Assembly: GCF_000293885.2 (NCBI RefSeq)
Contig: NZ_CP010945.1
Coordinates: 3,182,001 to 3,246,000, forward strand
DNA from: Pseudomonas fluorescens NCIMB 11764
GTDB lineage: Bacteria > Pseudomonadota > Gammaproteobacteria > Pseudomonadales > Pseudomonadaceae
Length of the DNA: 64,000 bases
Reading direction: 5' to 3'
In this document: positions 9,382 to 17,675 of the stretch, piece after piece
Layout of the letters: each line of letters opens with the position of its first letter
Numbering within the stretch: position 1 is the first letter of the stretch
Translations under genes and position numbers: made by a program
The notes under the pieces: generated by a model
The model's input: only the letters and a program-made list of their open reading frames with translations
What the model was told of the DNA's origin: nothing
Databases searched by the model: none

Positions 9382-10257
9382 ATGAGCAACACTCCAACCA
9401 GCGATTACCTGGAAACCCTCTACGAAGGCTACGGCCAGCGTTTTCGCATGGAAAAACTGCTGCACGAAGTGCGCACCGAACACCAGCACCTGGTGATTTT
9501 CGAAAACCCGCGCATGGGCCGGGTCATGGCGCTGGACGGCGTGATCCAGACCACCGAAGCCGACGAATTCATCTACCACGAAATGCTCACCCACGTGCCG
9601 ATCCTGGCGCACGGCAGCGCCAAACGCGTGCTGATTATCGGTGGCGGCGACGGCGGCATGCTGCGTGAAGTGGCCAAGCACGGTGGCGTCGAGCACATCA
9701 CCATGGTCGAGATCGACGGCACCGTGGTCGACATGTGCAAGGAATTCCTGCCGAACCACTCCAAGGGTGCGTTCGATGATCCACGTCTGAACCTGGTGAT
9801 CGACGACGGTATGCGCTTCGTCGCCACCACCACCGAAAAGTTTGACGTGATCATCTCTGACTCCACTGACCCGATCGGTCCGGGCGAAGTGCTGTTCTCG
9901 GAAAACTTCTACCAGGCCTGCCGTCGCTGCCTGAACGAGGGCGGTATCCTGGTGACCCAGAACGGCACGCCGTTCATGCAGATCGAAGAAGTCAAAACCA
10001 CCGCCGGCCGCCTGCGCAGCCTTTTCCCGGACTGGCACTTCTATCAGGCCGCCGTGCCGACCTACATCGGTGGCTCGATGACATTTGCCTGGGGCGCGAC
10101 CAATACCGCCTATCGCAAATTGTCCCGCGAAACCCTGCAACAGCGCTTCGCCGGCAGCGGCATCATCACCCGCTACTATAATCCGGAGATCCACATTGGC
10201 GCGTTTGCCTTGCCGCAATACGTACTGCAAGCCGTGAACAAGCCAAGCAACGACTAA
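9382..10257 (+). CDS. speE: Polyamine aminopropyltransferase (spermidine synthase)
   Basis: Transfers an aminopropyl group from decarboxylated S-adenosylmethionine to putrescine, giving spermidine; cytoplasmic. 291 residues, the normal length. The nucleotide-binding loop GGGDGG is at 87-92, the acidic residue after strand beta-2 is in VEIDG, and the catalytic/substrate segment DSTDPIGPG has Asp160 and Asp163 in place. YIGGSMTF near 232 closes the putrescine pocket. GGAGCACTTCCC precedes the ATG. It is a single gene; no speD is adjacent in this window. Confidence 0.95.
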   Translation: MSNTPTSDYLETLYEGYGQRFRMEKLLHEVRTEHQHLVIFENPRMGRVMALDGVIQTTEADEFIYHEMLTHVPILAHGSAKRVLIIGGGDGGMLREVAKHGGVEHITMVEIDGTVVDMCKEFLPNHSKGAFDDPRLNLVIDDGMRFVATTTEKFDVIISDSTDPIGPGEVLFSENFYQACRRCLNEGGILVTQNGTPFMQIEEVKTTAGRLRSLFPDWHFYQAAVPTYIGGSMTFAWGATNTAYRKLSRETLQQRFAGSGIITRYYNPEIHIGAFALPQYVLQAVNKPSND

Positions 10258-10406
10258 CGTTATTCACATCCCCTGTGGAAGCCGACCAACTCCCACAGGG
10301 TCAGTGTGTTTTTATGTGGGTGTGCCGTAATCCGTTTGAACGATCAGTCAGGCCAAAAGTCCAGATAGATGTACGCCCATTTGCGGGTTTGTTCGAGGAG
10401 GCACTG

Positions 10407-10640
10407 ATGCAAAAGTGGAAAATCACTTTCGTGGATGATCACGGCGAAACAGTCGATGAAGTCTTTGAGTGCGACAAATGCCCGGACAACGAGCATGCCG
10501 CCAAACTCATCAAGGCCCGTCTCCTTCCTGTCGCTGCCGAACTGGATCTGAACGATCTGGAAGGGCGCACTGCTGATGCGAGCGTCAAGAATCTCAAGTC
10601 CCAGAACAGCATACAAATCCTCGACATTACTCCCGTCTGA
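10407..10640 (+). CDS. Small hypothetical protein (77 aa)
   Basis: A 77-residue soluble protein with no family that I recognise. It begins MQKWKITFVDDHGE and carries one ECDKC motif (two Cys two residues apart), which could bind a metal or be incidental. It ends in a short strand, NSIQILDITPV. GAGGAG 6 bases before the ATG fixes the start; the longer open frame back to 10275 lacks a ribosome site and is left out. Confidence 0.7.
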   Translation: MQKWKITFVDDHGETVDEVFECDKCPDNEHAAKLIKARLLPVAAELDLNDLEGRTADASVKNLKSQNSIQILDITPV

Positions 10641-10858
10641 AACACTCTCTGGCACACTCGTGAAACACCAGGCCTTGGCAGCGGCGCTTACTTGAGGCTA
10701 CTCTGCAATCGAGATCAGCGATTGGATCGCTAAGGTCTGGTCTTGTCAGCTACATGCTTGTTTCCCTTCGGCAACGTGGTTGCCGCAATGCTTGCACCAT
10801 TCGGTTGCAGGCGTCGGGAGTACGGAAAGTCTATCCATCGGTTTGAGGAGGACGTTTC

Positions 10859-11200
10859 ATGAGCACAGCCTATCAAGAAGACATCAGCAGCTCGGTGCTG
10901 CGCCGCATGAAAGAAGGCGGTTTCGACTTTTCACGATTCCATCCCATTGAGTTCTACGCCATTTTCCCGGACGAGGAGCGGGCACGCAGGGCGGCAGGGC
11001 ATTATTCCGGCGAATCCATGAATGCACAGATCAGCGTACGCGATGACGGCGCATGGGCCCTGGAACTGAGTAAAGTGATGTCCGCCACCTATGACGGCAT
11101 CGGTGACTTTGAGCAGGATTTCGAGGCGGTGGTCGAGCCTTTGGGCGGCATCATCGAAGGATGGGGCGTCAAGCAGGAGGTACGAGGGCTACTCGCATAA
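10859..11200 (+). CDS. RraB-like ribonuclease E inhibitor protein
   Basis: A 113-residue protein assigned to the RraB family, whose members bind RNase E and damp its activity. The match is structural: an N-terminal helix ending in MKEGGFDFSRFHPIEFYAIF, then an age-old ferredoxin-like pattern (DEERARRAAGHYSGE, ISVRDDGAWALELSKVM) and a closing LGGIIEGWGV. GAGGAGGACG precedes the ATG. A hairpin terminator follows. RNase E regulation in Pseudomonas by this gene is inference from the family; rraA lies elsewhere in the window at 60389. Confidence 0.75.
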   Translation: MSTAYQEDISSSVLRRMKEGGFDFSRFHPIEFYAIFPDEERARRAAGHYSGESMNAQISVRDDGAWALELSKVMSATYDGIGDFEQDFEAVVEPLGGIIEGWGVKQEVRGLLA

Positions 11201-11226
11201 CACTATGAACAGCGACAACATCCACT

Positions 11227-11254
11227 AACGGCTGACCTTCGGGTTGGCCGTTTT
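11227..11254 (+). terminator. Hairpin terminator after the RraB-like gene
   Basis: AACGGCTGACC and GGTTGGCCGTT pair (two G-U pairs) around a TTCG tetraloop, followed by TTTTCG. It lies 27 bases after the stop codon. Confidence 0.7.
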
Positions 11255-11271
11255 CGTTTGTGCGTCTGAAC

Positions 11272-11344
11272 ATCAAAAGATCGCAAGCCTTCGGCAGCTC
11301 CTGCATAGGAATGCGTAGGAGCTGCCGAAGGCTGCGATCTTTTG
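11272..11344. repeat. Inverted repeat, GGCTGCGATC family
   Basis: TCAAAAGATCGCAAGCCTTCGG and its inverted copy CCGAAGGCTGCGATCTTTTGA form nearly the whole 73-base element, with AGCTCCT/AGGAGCT as the inner arm. This is the most complete copy of this family in the window. Confidence 0.8.
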
Positions 11345-11377
11345 ACGTATTTTTGATTCATGACATTTCAACAAAGC

Positions 11378-11404
11378 AAAAAAAAGCCGCCTGAACAGGC
11401 GGCT
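11378..11404 (-). terminator. Strong intrinsic terminator on the minus strand with no annotated gene upstream
   Basis: AGCCGCCTG / CAGGCGGCT form a 9-bp stem around a two-base loop. On the minus strand the stem is followed by eight T (11378-11385 as A on the plus strand). The plus-strand side has no T run. The only minus-strand open frame to the right is the antisense shadow of the ATP-grasp gene, so the RNA ended here is unknown. Confidence 0.75.
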
Positions 11405-11668
11405 AAAAGGGAAGTTCGGTGAGCATTACCAGCGAATGCGCCAATTATCCACAGCCACTGCCGGGCAGTGAAATCAACTCTGACTATGCTGGTGATAGGC
11501 GAAAGCATTGCTTCGCAATGAAGCGGGGGCGATCAGGTTGGGGCAATTACCGCACAGGAATGGTGCGGTCGCTGCGCGACGAATATCCAACCGATTGATA
11601 TCAAAGCGTTTATGCCGATGGCACGGGCCTTGCGAAGGTCTGTATGTCCGGGTGACAAGGAGTACGGC
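11405..11668. other. Non-coding stretch; possible minus-strand small RNA and ATP-grasp leader
   Basis: No convincing open frame. On the minus strand it holds a hairpin (CACTGC CCG GCAGTG, 11462-11473 area) and a second one (CATTGC GAA GCAATG, about 11507-11520), leading into the terminator at 11378. On the plus strand it is the leader of the ATP-grasp gene. See the finding on a candidate small RNA. Confidence 0.35.
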
Positions 11669-13078
11669 ATGATCCGCACCTATTTTGATGAGATGTACGA
11701 TGCCGGCGGCCAGGTCCGCCCGCATTATCGGGAGTTTGCCCGTTGGCTGGCCGAGACGCCTGACGAACTTCTCGCCCAACGGCGACGCGAGGCCGATCTG
11801 TTGTTTCATCGCGCCGGGATTACTTTCACGCTCTACGGGGACGAGCAGGGCACAGAGCGCCTGATTCCCTTCGACACCATTCCGCGCAGCATCCCCGCCA
11901 GCGAATGGCGGATTGTCGAACGTGGCTGCATCCAGCGGGTCAAGGCGTTGAACATGTTCCTCGCCGACCTCTATCACGAACAGCGCATCATCAAGGCCGG
12001 CATCATTCCGGCCGAGCAAGTGCTGGCCAACGAGCAATACCAGTTGGCGATGCAAGGCCTGGATTTGCACCGGGATATCTACTCGCACATCTCCGGTGTC
12101 GATCTGGTGCGCGATGGCGACGGCACGTACTACGTGCTCGAAGACAACCTTCGTACACCGAGCGGCGTGAGCTACATGCTCGAAGACCGCAAGATGATGA
12201 TGCGGCTGTTCCCAGAGTTGTTCTCGGCCCAGCGCATCGCCCCCATCGATCATTACCCGAACCTGCTGCTCGACACCCTGAAAAGCTCCAGCCCGATCGA
12301 TAACCCGAGCGTGGTGGTCCTGACGCCGGGTCGCTTCAACAGTGCGTTTTTCGAGCATGCATTTTTGGCGCGAGAAATGGGCGTCGAACTGGTGGAAGGC
12401 GCGGACCTGTTCGTGCGTGACGACAAGGTGTTCATGCGCACCACGGACGGGCCGAAAGCGGTCGATGTGATCTACCGACGCCTCGACGATGCGTTCCTCG
12501 ATCCGCTGGCGTTCAACCCGGATTCGATGCTCGGTGTGCCGGGGCTGCTGTCGTCCTACCGCTCGGGCAATGTGGTGCTGGCGAATGCCATCGGCACCGG
12601 GGTGGCGGACGACAAATCGGTGTATCCGTTCGTGACGGACATGATCCGTTTCTATCTGGATGAAGAGCCGATCCTGAAGAACGTGCCGACGTTCCAATGC
12701 CGCAATCCTTCTGAACTGTCCCACGTGCTGGCCAATCTTCCGGATCTGGTGGTCAAGGAAACCCAGGGCTCCGGCGGTTACGGAATGCTGGTGGGGCCGG
12801 CGGCGACAGCGGCGGAAATCGAGTCGTTCCGCGCCCGCATCAAGGCCAAGCCACACGCGTACATCGCGCAACCGACGTTGTCCCTGTCGACTTGTCCGAC
12901 CTTTGTCGAAAACGGCATCGCGCCACGCCACATCGACCTGCGTCCGTTTGTTTTGTCTGGCCGCGAAACCCGGGTCGTGCCCGGCGGTTTGACCCGAGTC
13001 GCCCTGCGTGAAGGCTCCCTGGTGGTGAATTCCTCCCAGGGCGGCGGAACCAAGGACACCTGGGTGGTCGAGGATTGA
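11669..13078 (+). CDS. Circularly permuted type 2 ATP-grasp protein
   Basis: A 469-residue ATP-grasp enzyme of the circularly permuted class. Such enzymes are predicted to make amide or ester bonds on peptides or small molecules. Visible are RTYFDEMYDAGGQVRPHY at the start, LHRDIYSHISGVDLVRDGDG with YYVLEDNLRTPSGVSYMLE (metal and ATP site), and LVVKETQGSGGYGMLVGP (glycine-rich loop). The ATG at 11669 follows CAAGGAG; the open frame to 11612 is not used. It starts an operon with an alpha-E gene 12 bases on and a transglutaminase gene overlapping the latter. In other bacteria this trio often travels together and has been proposed to form a peptide-modification system; the substrate is unknown. 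Confidence 0.9.
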   Translation: MIRTYFDEMYDAGGQVRPHYREFARWLAETPDELLAQRRREADLLFHRAGITFTLYGDEQGTERLIPFDTIPRSIPASEWRIVERGCIQRVKALNMFLADLYHEQRIIKAGIIPAEQVLANEQYQLAMQGLDLHRDIYSHISGVDLVRDGDGTYYVLEDNLRTPSGVSYMLEDRKMMMRLFPELFSAQRIAPIDHYPNLLLDTLKSSSPIDNPSVVVLTPGRFNSAFFEHAFLAREMGVELVEGADLFVRDDKVFMRTTDGPKAVDVIYRRLDDAFLDPLAFNPDSMLGVPGLLSSYRSGNVVLANAIGTGVADDKSVYPFVTDMIRFYLDEEPILKNVPTFQCRNPSELSHVLANLPDLVVKETQGSGGYGMLVGPAATAAEIESFRARIKAKPHAYIAQPTLSLSTCPTFVENGIAPRHIDLRPFVLSGRETRVVPGGLTRVALREGSLVVNSSQGGGTKDTWVVED

Positions 13079-13090
13079 AGGAAGCCTGCC

Positions 13091-14041
13091 ATGTTAAGTA
13101 GAACTGCCTCGGATTTGTATTGGATGTCGCGTTACCTGGAGCGGGCGGAAAACCTCGCACGGATGCTCGACATCAGTTATTCGCTGTCGCTGATGCCGCA
13201 GGATGGTCGCGGTGATGGTCTGCATGAGCTCGCGATGCCGCTGCTGATTACCGGCACCCTGGACGATTACCTCGAACGCCACGGCGAGTTGCATGCCGAA
13301 CGGCTGCTGCACTTTTTCGCCCTGGACGCGGCCAATCCGGCGAGCATTTACAGTTGCCTCGGTTCGGCACGGGCCAGTGCCCATGCCGTGCGGGGGCGAA
13401 TCACCGCCGACATGTGGGAAAACATCAACGCCACCTGGCTGGAAATTCGCGGGATCGCCGAGCAAGGCTTGAGCCGCTACGGAATGAGCCGTTTCTGTGA
13501 GTGGATCAAGGAACGTTCGCACCTGTTTCGCGGCGCGTCCTACGGCACCATCATGCGTAACGATGCGTTCCGTTTCATTCGACTGGGCACATTTATCGAG
13601 CGCGCCGACAACACCTTGCGCCTGCTCGATGCTCGCTACGAAATGGCTGGCGATCAGGCCGAAGCGGTCAGCGACGGCACGGCCCACGCTTATTACCAGT
13701 GGAGTGCCTTGTTGCGGGCGTTGTCGTCGTTCGAGGCCTATACCGAAATCTACCGCGATGCGCCCGGTGCCCGGCATGTGGCCGAACTGCTGCTATTGCG
13801 TGCTGATGTGCCACGTTCGCTACGGGCCTGCACCGAAGAAATCGACCAGATCCTCGCCCAGCTGTCCGGCGCCAACGGCCGTCCCGCGCAACGCCTGGCC
13901 GCCGAGATGGACGCGCGCCTGCGCTACACCGGCATCACCGAAATTCTCGACGAAGGCCTGCACGCCTGGTTGACCGAGTTCATCCCGCTGGTGCGCCAGT
14001 TGGGTAACGCCATACACAGTTCCTACCTGGAGGCGGCATGA
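13091..14041 (+). CDS. Alpha-E domain-containing protein
   Basis: A 316-residue all-helical protein of the alpha-E family. It opens with MLSRTASDLYWMSRYLERAENLARMLD, the signature start, and repeats a similar RLGTFIERADNTLRLLDARYE near residue 180. The many conserved Glu/Arg pairs give the family its name. No catalytic activity is established for the domain; partnership with the ATP-grasp and transglutaminase proteins is inferred from the operon. GAAGGAAG precedes the start. The last four bases (ATGA) overlap the next gene, which implies coupled translation. Confidence 0.9.
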   Translation: MLSRTASDLYWMSRYLERAENLARMLDISYSLSLMPQDGRGDGLHELAMPLLITGTLDDYLERHGELHAERLLHFFALDAANPASIYSCLGSARASAHAVRGRITADMWENINATWLEIRGIAEQGLSRYGMSRFCEWIKERSHLFRGASYGTIMRNDAFRFIRLGTFIERADNTLRLLDARYEMAGDQAEAVSDGTAHAYYQWSALLRALSSFEAYTEIYRDAPGARHVAELLLLRADVPRSLRACTEEIDQILAQLSGANGRPAQRLAAEMDARLRYTGITEILDEGLHAWLTEFIPLVRQLGNAIHSSYLEAA

Positions 14042-14847
14042 GACTTTCCATTAGCCACGAGACCACCTATCACTATGAAGATCAGGTGCGGGCGAGCATC
14101 CAGTACCTGCGACTGACCCCTCACGACAGCGAGCGCCAGCACGTGCTCAGCTGGCAACTCGACCTGCCGCGCCCGGTGCGTGCGCAACTCGATCCGTTCG
14201 GCAACATTCTGCACGTGCTGACCATGGACGAGCCGCATGAAGCGATCATCATCGGCGCCCGTGGCCAGGTCGACATCGACGAACTGCGTGAGGCCGAGCA
14301 CGAGAGCCAGTCGGCGCTGCCGTTTTTACGTTTCACACGCCTGACAGAAGCTGACGAAGCCCTGCGCGCTTTCGCGGAAAAGGAATGCAAGCAACGCCGG
14401 GATCGCACAGCGTTGATCGACTTGATGCATGGGCTGAACCAGCACATGACCTACACGCCAGGCTCCACCGAAGTGGATACCAGCGCGGCCCAGGCCTTTG
14501 CCGGGCGTTCTGGCGTGTGTCAGGACCACACCCACGCGTTCCTCGCCTGTGCTCGCAGCCTGGGCATTCCGTCGCGTTATGTATCGGGATATTTGTACAG
14601 CGAGAACTGCGAGCACCTGGCCAGTCACGCGTGGGCGGAAGCCTGGCTGGACGACGCGTGGTACAGCTTTGACGTGACCAATGAACTGGCGCGGCCGGAG
14701 CGCCATTTGAAGCTGGCGGTGGGCCTTGATTACCTGGATGCCTGTCCGGTGCGCGGGATGCGTCGCGGCGGCGGGTGTGAGCAGATGCATGCGAAGGTGT
14801 TTGTGTCGCCGACGCCGATGCCTGTGATCTCGGTCCAACAACAGTAA
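14038..14847 (+). CDS. Transglutaminase-like cysteine protease family protein
   Basis: A 269-residue papain-fold enzyme. An N-terminal beta domain (MRLSISHETTYHYE) is followed by the transglutaminase core, with catalytic Cys161 in SGVCQDHTH, His197 in SHAWAEAW and Asp212 in FDVTN, so the triad is complete. There is no signal peptide, so it probably acts in the cytoplasm, likely as a peptidase that removes or exchanges the group attached by the ATP-grasp partner (inference). It overlaps the alpha-E gene by 4 bases. This three-gene unit ends at a REP pair. Confidence 0.9.
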   Translation: MRLSISHETTYHYEDQVRASIQYLRLTPHDSERQHVLSWQLDLPRPVRAQLDPFGNILHVLTMDEPHEAIIIGARGQVDIDELREAEHESQSALPFLRFTRLTEADEALRAFAEKECKQRRDRTALIDLMHGLNQHMTYTPGSTEVDTSAAQAFAGRSGVCQDHTHAFLACARSLGIPSRYVSGYLYSENCEHLASHAWAEAWLDDAWYSFDVTNELARPERHLKLAVGLDYLDACPVRGMRRGGGCEQMHAKVFVSPTPMPVISVQQQ

Positions 14848-14874
14848 TCACGAATTATCGGGGAGAAGGCGCTT

Positions 14875-15009
14875 TTGTGGCGAGGGAGCTTGCTCCCGCT
14901 CGACTGCGCAGCAGTCGTAAATTCGATCAATGCGGTTTGCATGACGGATCGCGTCGCCTGGTTTGAGGGCCGCTTCGCGGCCCAGCGGGAGCAAGCTCCC
15001 TCGCCACAG
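14875..15009. repeat. REPIN, GTGGCGAGGGAGCTTGCTCC family
   Basis: TTGTGGCGAGGGAGCTTGCT at 14875 is inverted at 14984-15009. The loop has its own inverted arm (CGACTGCGCAGCAGTCG). It lies between the convergent transglutaminase and cytochrome genes. Other members are at 20661, 42021 and 43600. Confidence 0.85.
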
Positions 15010-15018
15010 GTCTATCTG

Positions 15019-15849
15019 CTACTTATTGGCTGTGATGTGCTTGCGTCCAGCCATATGCTTCAAATACCCCACCAACATCTCCAGATCGCTGTCGGGCAAC
15101 ACCTGCGCCGAAAACCCCGGCATCTTCGCCTGCGGCCACTGCCGCAAGCTCTGCGGATCGCGGATATACCGCTTCAAAAAGTCCGCGCCAAAATATTCGG
15201 TCGGGTTAAACGGAATATTAAGATCCGGTCCGAACTGCGCATCCCCGGCGCCATTGAGACGATGACACGCCAGGCAGTTCTTCTGAAACAGTGCAAACCC
15301 CAGATTCACCGGATGATCCGCCTTTAATGCCGGATCCGGCAACAGGGCAGGGAAGCGCTCTGCCACCGGCGCCATGCGCTTGATGCTCGCCACTTGAAAG
15401 GGCCATTGTTCGGGACTGATGTTGCCCGCCTGCGGGTTGGTCCAGACCAGATAAAACGGCCCCGCACCTGGCTTGCCTTCGGACAGTGGCGGCCACGGCT
15501 TGGCCGGGTCTTCAATCGCCAGCCAGGCCCGCGCGCCCTTGGCATTGAGCAACGGCGCGGCTGCCAGTTCAGCGGCAAAACCATCCAGTGCCACCGCTTG
15601 CAAGTGATCGTCAGGCGTGATGCCGGTCAACAACGTCGCCAGGGGCACGGCGCGATAGCTCATGTCCCGTTTATAGGAAACGTCGTTGGTAATCGTGAGG
15701 GTCTGCACCTGAGGATGCTTGAGCAATTCCTCGGTTTGCCAGGTGCGACTGTTCGCGCCCAGCTCCAGGTTCAGCTGTGCGGCATAAAGGGGCGAGCCGA
15801 ACAGCAAGGCCCCGAGCAGAATGAGCGTTTTCAAATGATCGCCGTCCAT
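15019..15849 (-). CDS. Cytochrome c family protein with N-terminal molybdopterin-binding-like domain
   Basis: An exported c-type cytochrome of about 276 residues. A signal peptide (about 1-24, ending SPLYAAQ) is followed by a domain that reads like the molybdopterin-binding fold of sulfite-oxidase-type proteins (YRAVPLATLLTGI, GFAAELAAAPLL). The C-terminal cytochrome has its haem site NCLACH at 191-196 and a likely axial Met243 in KMPGF. Periplasmic electron transfer is expected; the partner is unknown. The start is uncertain: the ATG at 15849 gives a good signal peptide but no clear ribosome site, and the TTG at residue 6 is an alternative. Confidence 0.8.
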   Translation of the reverse strand: MDGDHLKTLILLGALLFGSPLYAAQLNLELGANSRTWQTEELLKHPQVQTLTITNDVSYKRDMSYRAVPLATLLTGITPDDHLQAVALDGFAAELAAAPLLNAKGARAWLAIEDPAKPWPPLSEGKPGAGPFYLVWTNPQAGNISPEQWPFQVASIKRMAPVAERFPALLPDPALKADHPVNLGFALFQKNCLACHRLNGAGDAQFGPDLNIPFNPTEYFGADFLKRYIRDPQSLRQWPQAKMPGFSAQVLPDSDLEMLVGYLKHMAGRKHITANK

Positions 15850-15958
15850 GTCGTGGAAGTGCCGCAAAGGTTGGCACACCCACGTTGGCCCGGGTAGCGA
15901 GCCAGTCACATTTTTGATGAGGCGATAAAAAACCTTGGCGCCGTATTTTAATAACCGA

Positions 15959-16054
15959 CTAGCCGATCACCTTGGTCAGGTTCGGCAAAATCAACAACAG
16001 CGTAGTGGCGAAAAGAATGAGCCCGGCTTGACGTACTTTCGAATGTTTGAACAT
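15959..16054 (-). CDS. 31-residue single-pass membrane peptide
   Basis: MFKHSKVRQAGLILFATTLL leads into a hydrophobic helix and ends NLTKVIG. A basic N-terminus followed by one membrane helix is the plan of a small inner-membrane protein. AAAGGCGG sits 6 bases before the ATG. The longer frame to 16162 has no such site. The function is not known. It is on the same strand as the cytochrome gene but ends 109 bases before that gene's start. Confidence 0.6.
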   Translation of the reverse strand: MFKHSKVRQAGLILFATTLLLILPNLTKVIG

Positions 16055-16441
16055 GGCTTGACCGCCTTTTTTGTTATTTCCTGATGCCTGCCTGCATATC
16101 TCCATGACGGCAGCGCGTTGCACTTCCTGTAGAGCGAGCGCCTCGGCAAAACCCGACGACAACTTCGCATATGTTCACCTTAGGGCCCGCGTCACTCGTG
16201 GTTTAGATCCCTTTCGTATGGAGCGCGCACAAATTGCTTTAAAAAAGGCATGAGGCCTATTGCCAGCTTCTTTGCCGCCCTTTTGCTAGACAGCTCGGTG
16301 TCCTGAAACGGTTATCCGGTAACACACTACCGTCCGTCTGAGCGTGTCCGTCAACGTCTGTGAGCATTGCGGTCATTGAATCGGCGGTGGCTCGGCATAA
16401 GGTGAAGGCTCAGTATTTTCACCGTCAGGTTCGAGGACGTC
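16055..16441. other. Intergenic region, nothing firm seen
   Basis: 387 bases between the membrane peptide and the thiolase operon. I see no good open frame, repeat family member or strong hairpin. It should hold the promoters for both flanking units; the segment CGGTTATCCGGTAACACAC near 16309-16327 is a weak inverted repeat (TTATCCGGTAA) that could be an operator. Confidence 0.4.
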
Positions 16442-17647
16442 ATGACCCAAGCTTTGATTTTCGACGCGTTACGCACGCCCCGTGGCAAAGGCAAGGCCGA
16501 TGGTGCCTTGCACAGCGTCAAACCGGTGAACCTGGTGGCCGGGTTGCTCAGGGCGCTGCAGCAGCGCACGTCGCTGGACACCAGCCAGGTCGATGACGTG
16601 GTGCTGGGCTGCGTGACGCCGGTCGGCGATCAAGGCGCCGACATCGCCAAAACCGTGACACAAGTGGCCGATTGGGACGTCAGCGTGGCAGGTGTGCAGA
16701 TCAACCGCTTCTGCGCGTCGGGGCTCGAGGCGGTGAATCTCGGGGCGATGAAAGTGCGTTCCGGCTTTGAAGAACTGGTGGTGGTCGGTGGCGTCGAGTC
16801 GATGTCCAGGGTGCCGATGGGCAGCGACGGCGGCGCCTGGGCGCTGGACCCGGAAACCAATCTGCACAGCCATTTCACACCGCAAGGCGTGGGCGCCGAC
16901 CTGATCGCCACCCTTGAAGGCTTCAGCCGTCAGGACGTCGATGCCTACGCGCTGCATTCCCAGCAAAAAGCCGCGCGGGCGCGGGCCGATGGATCGTTCA
17001 GTAAATCGCTGGTGCCGGTACGGGACCAGAACGGCATTCTCCTGCTCGATCACGATGAATTCATCCGCGCCGACTCCACGCTTGAAGGCCTGGGCAAGCT
17101 CAAGCCGAGCTTCGAGATGATGGGGCAAATGGGCTTCGATGCCACGGCGTTGCGGGTCTACAGCCACGTCGAGCGAATCAACCATGTGCACACGCCGGGC
17201 AACAGTTCCGGGATCGTCGATGGCGCGGCGCTGATGTTGATCGGCTCCGAAGCCAAGGGGCGCGCGCTGGGCTTGCAGCCACGGGCGCGGATCGTCGCCA
17301 CGGCGGTTACCAGCACCGACCCGACCATCATGCTCACCGGCCCGGCGCCGGCCACGCGCAAGGCGCTGGCCAAGGCCGGGCTGCGGGTCGAAGACATCGA
17401 CCTGTTCGAGGTCAACGAGGCGTTTGCCTCTGTCGTACTGAAATTCATCAAGGACATGACCATCGACCCGGACAAGGTCAACGTCAACGGCGGCTCCATC
17501 GCCATGGGCCATCCCCTCGGCGCGACCGGTTGCGCAATCCTCGGCACGCTGCTCGATGAGCTGGAAACCCGCCGCCTGCGCTATGGCCTGGCGACGTTGT
17601 GTGTCGGCGGCGGCATGGGCATTGCCACCATCATCGAACGCCTCTGA
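16442..17647 (+). CDS. Acetyl-CoA C-acyltransferase (thiolase)
   Basis: Thiolase that cleaves 3-ketoacyl-CoA in the last step of fatty acid beta-oxidation. 401 residues, normal length. The nucleophile Cys91 is in [11 protein letters not shown], the catalytic His357 in [14 protein letters not shown], and the acid/base Cys387 in TLCVGGGMG. It is 28 bases upstream of a FadB/FadJ-like gene, so together they encode a complete hydratase, dehydrogenase and thiolase set. The ATG follows CGAGGACGTC. The chain-length preference is not evident, so no fadA-type symbol is assigned. Confidence 0.93.
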   Translation: MTQALIFDALRTPRGKGKADGALHSVKPVNLVAGLLRALQQRTSLDTSQVDDVVLGCVTPVGDQGADIAKTVTQVADWDVSVAGVQINRFCASGLEAVNLGAMKVRSGFEELVVVGGVESMSRVPMGSDGGAWALDPETNLHSHFTPQGVGADLIATLEGFSRQDVDAYALHSQQKAARARADGSFSKSLVPVRDQNGILLLDHDEFIRADSTLEGLGKLKPSFEMMGQMGFDATALRVYSHVERINHVHTPGNSSGIVDGAALMLIGSEAKGRALGLQPRARIVATAVTSTDPTIMLTGPAPATRKALAKAGLRVEDIDLFEVNEAFASVVLKFIKDMTIDPDKVNVNGGSIAMGHPLGATGCAILGTLLDELETRRLRYGLATLCVGGGMGIATIIERL

Positions 17648-17675
17648 GCCCCCGATTTTCAGGAAAACAAGAGCC

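Noticed and set aside
11474..12931. A 485-residue minus-strand frame over the ATP-grasp gene, which could explain the minus-strand terminator
   Set aside because: Low-complexity antisense translation with no start signal or domain. The terminator at 11378 is better explained by a small RNA or by chance.
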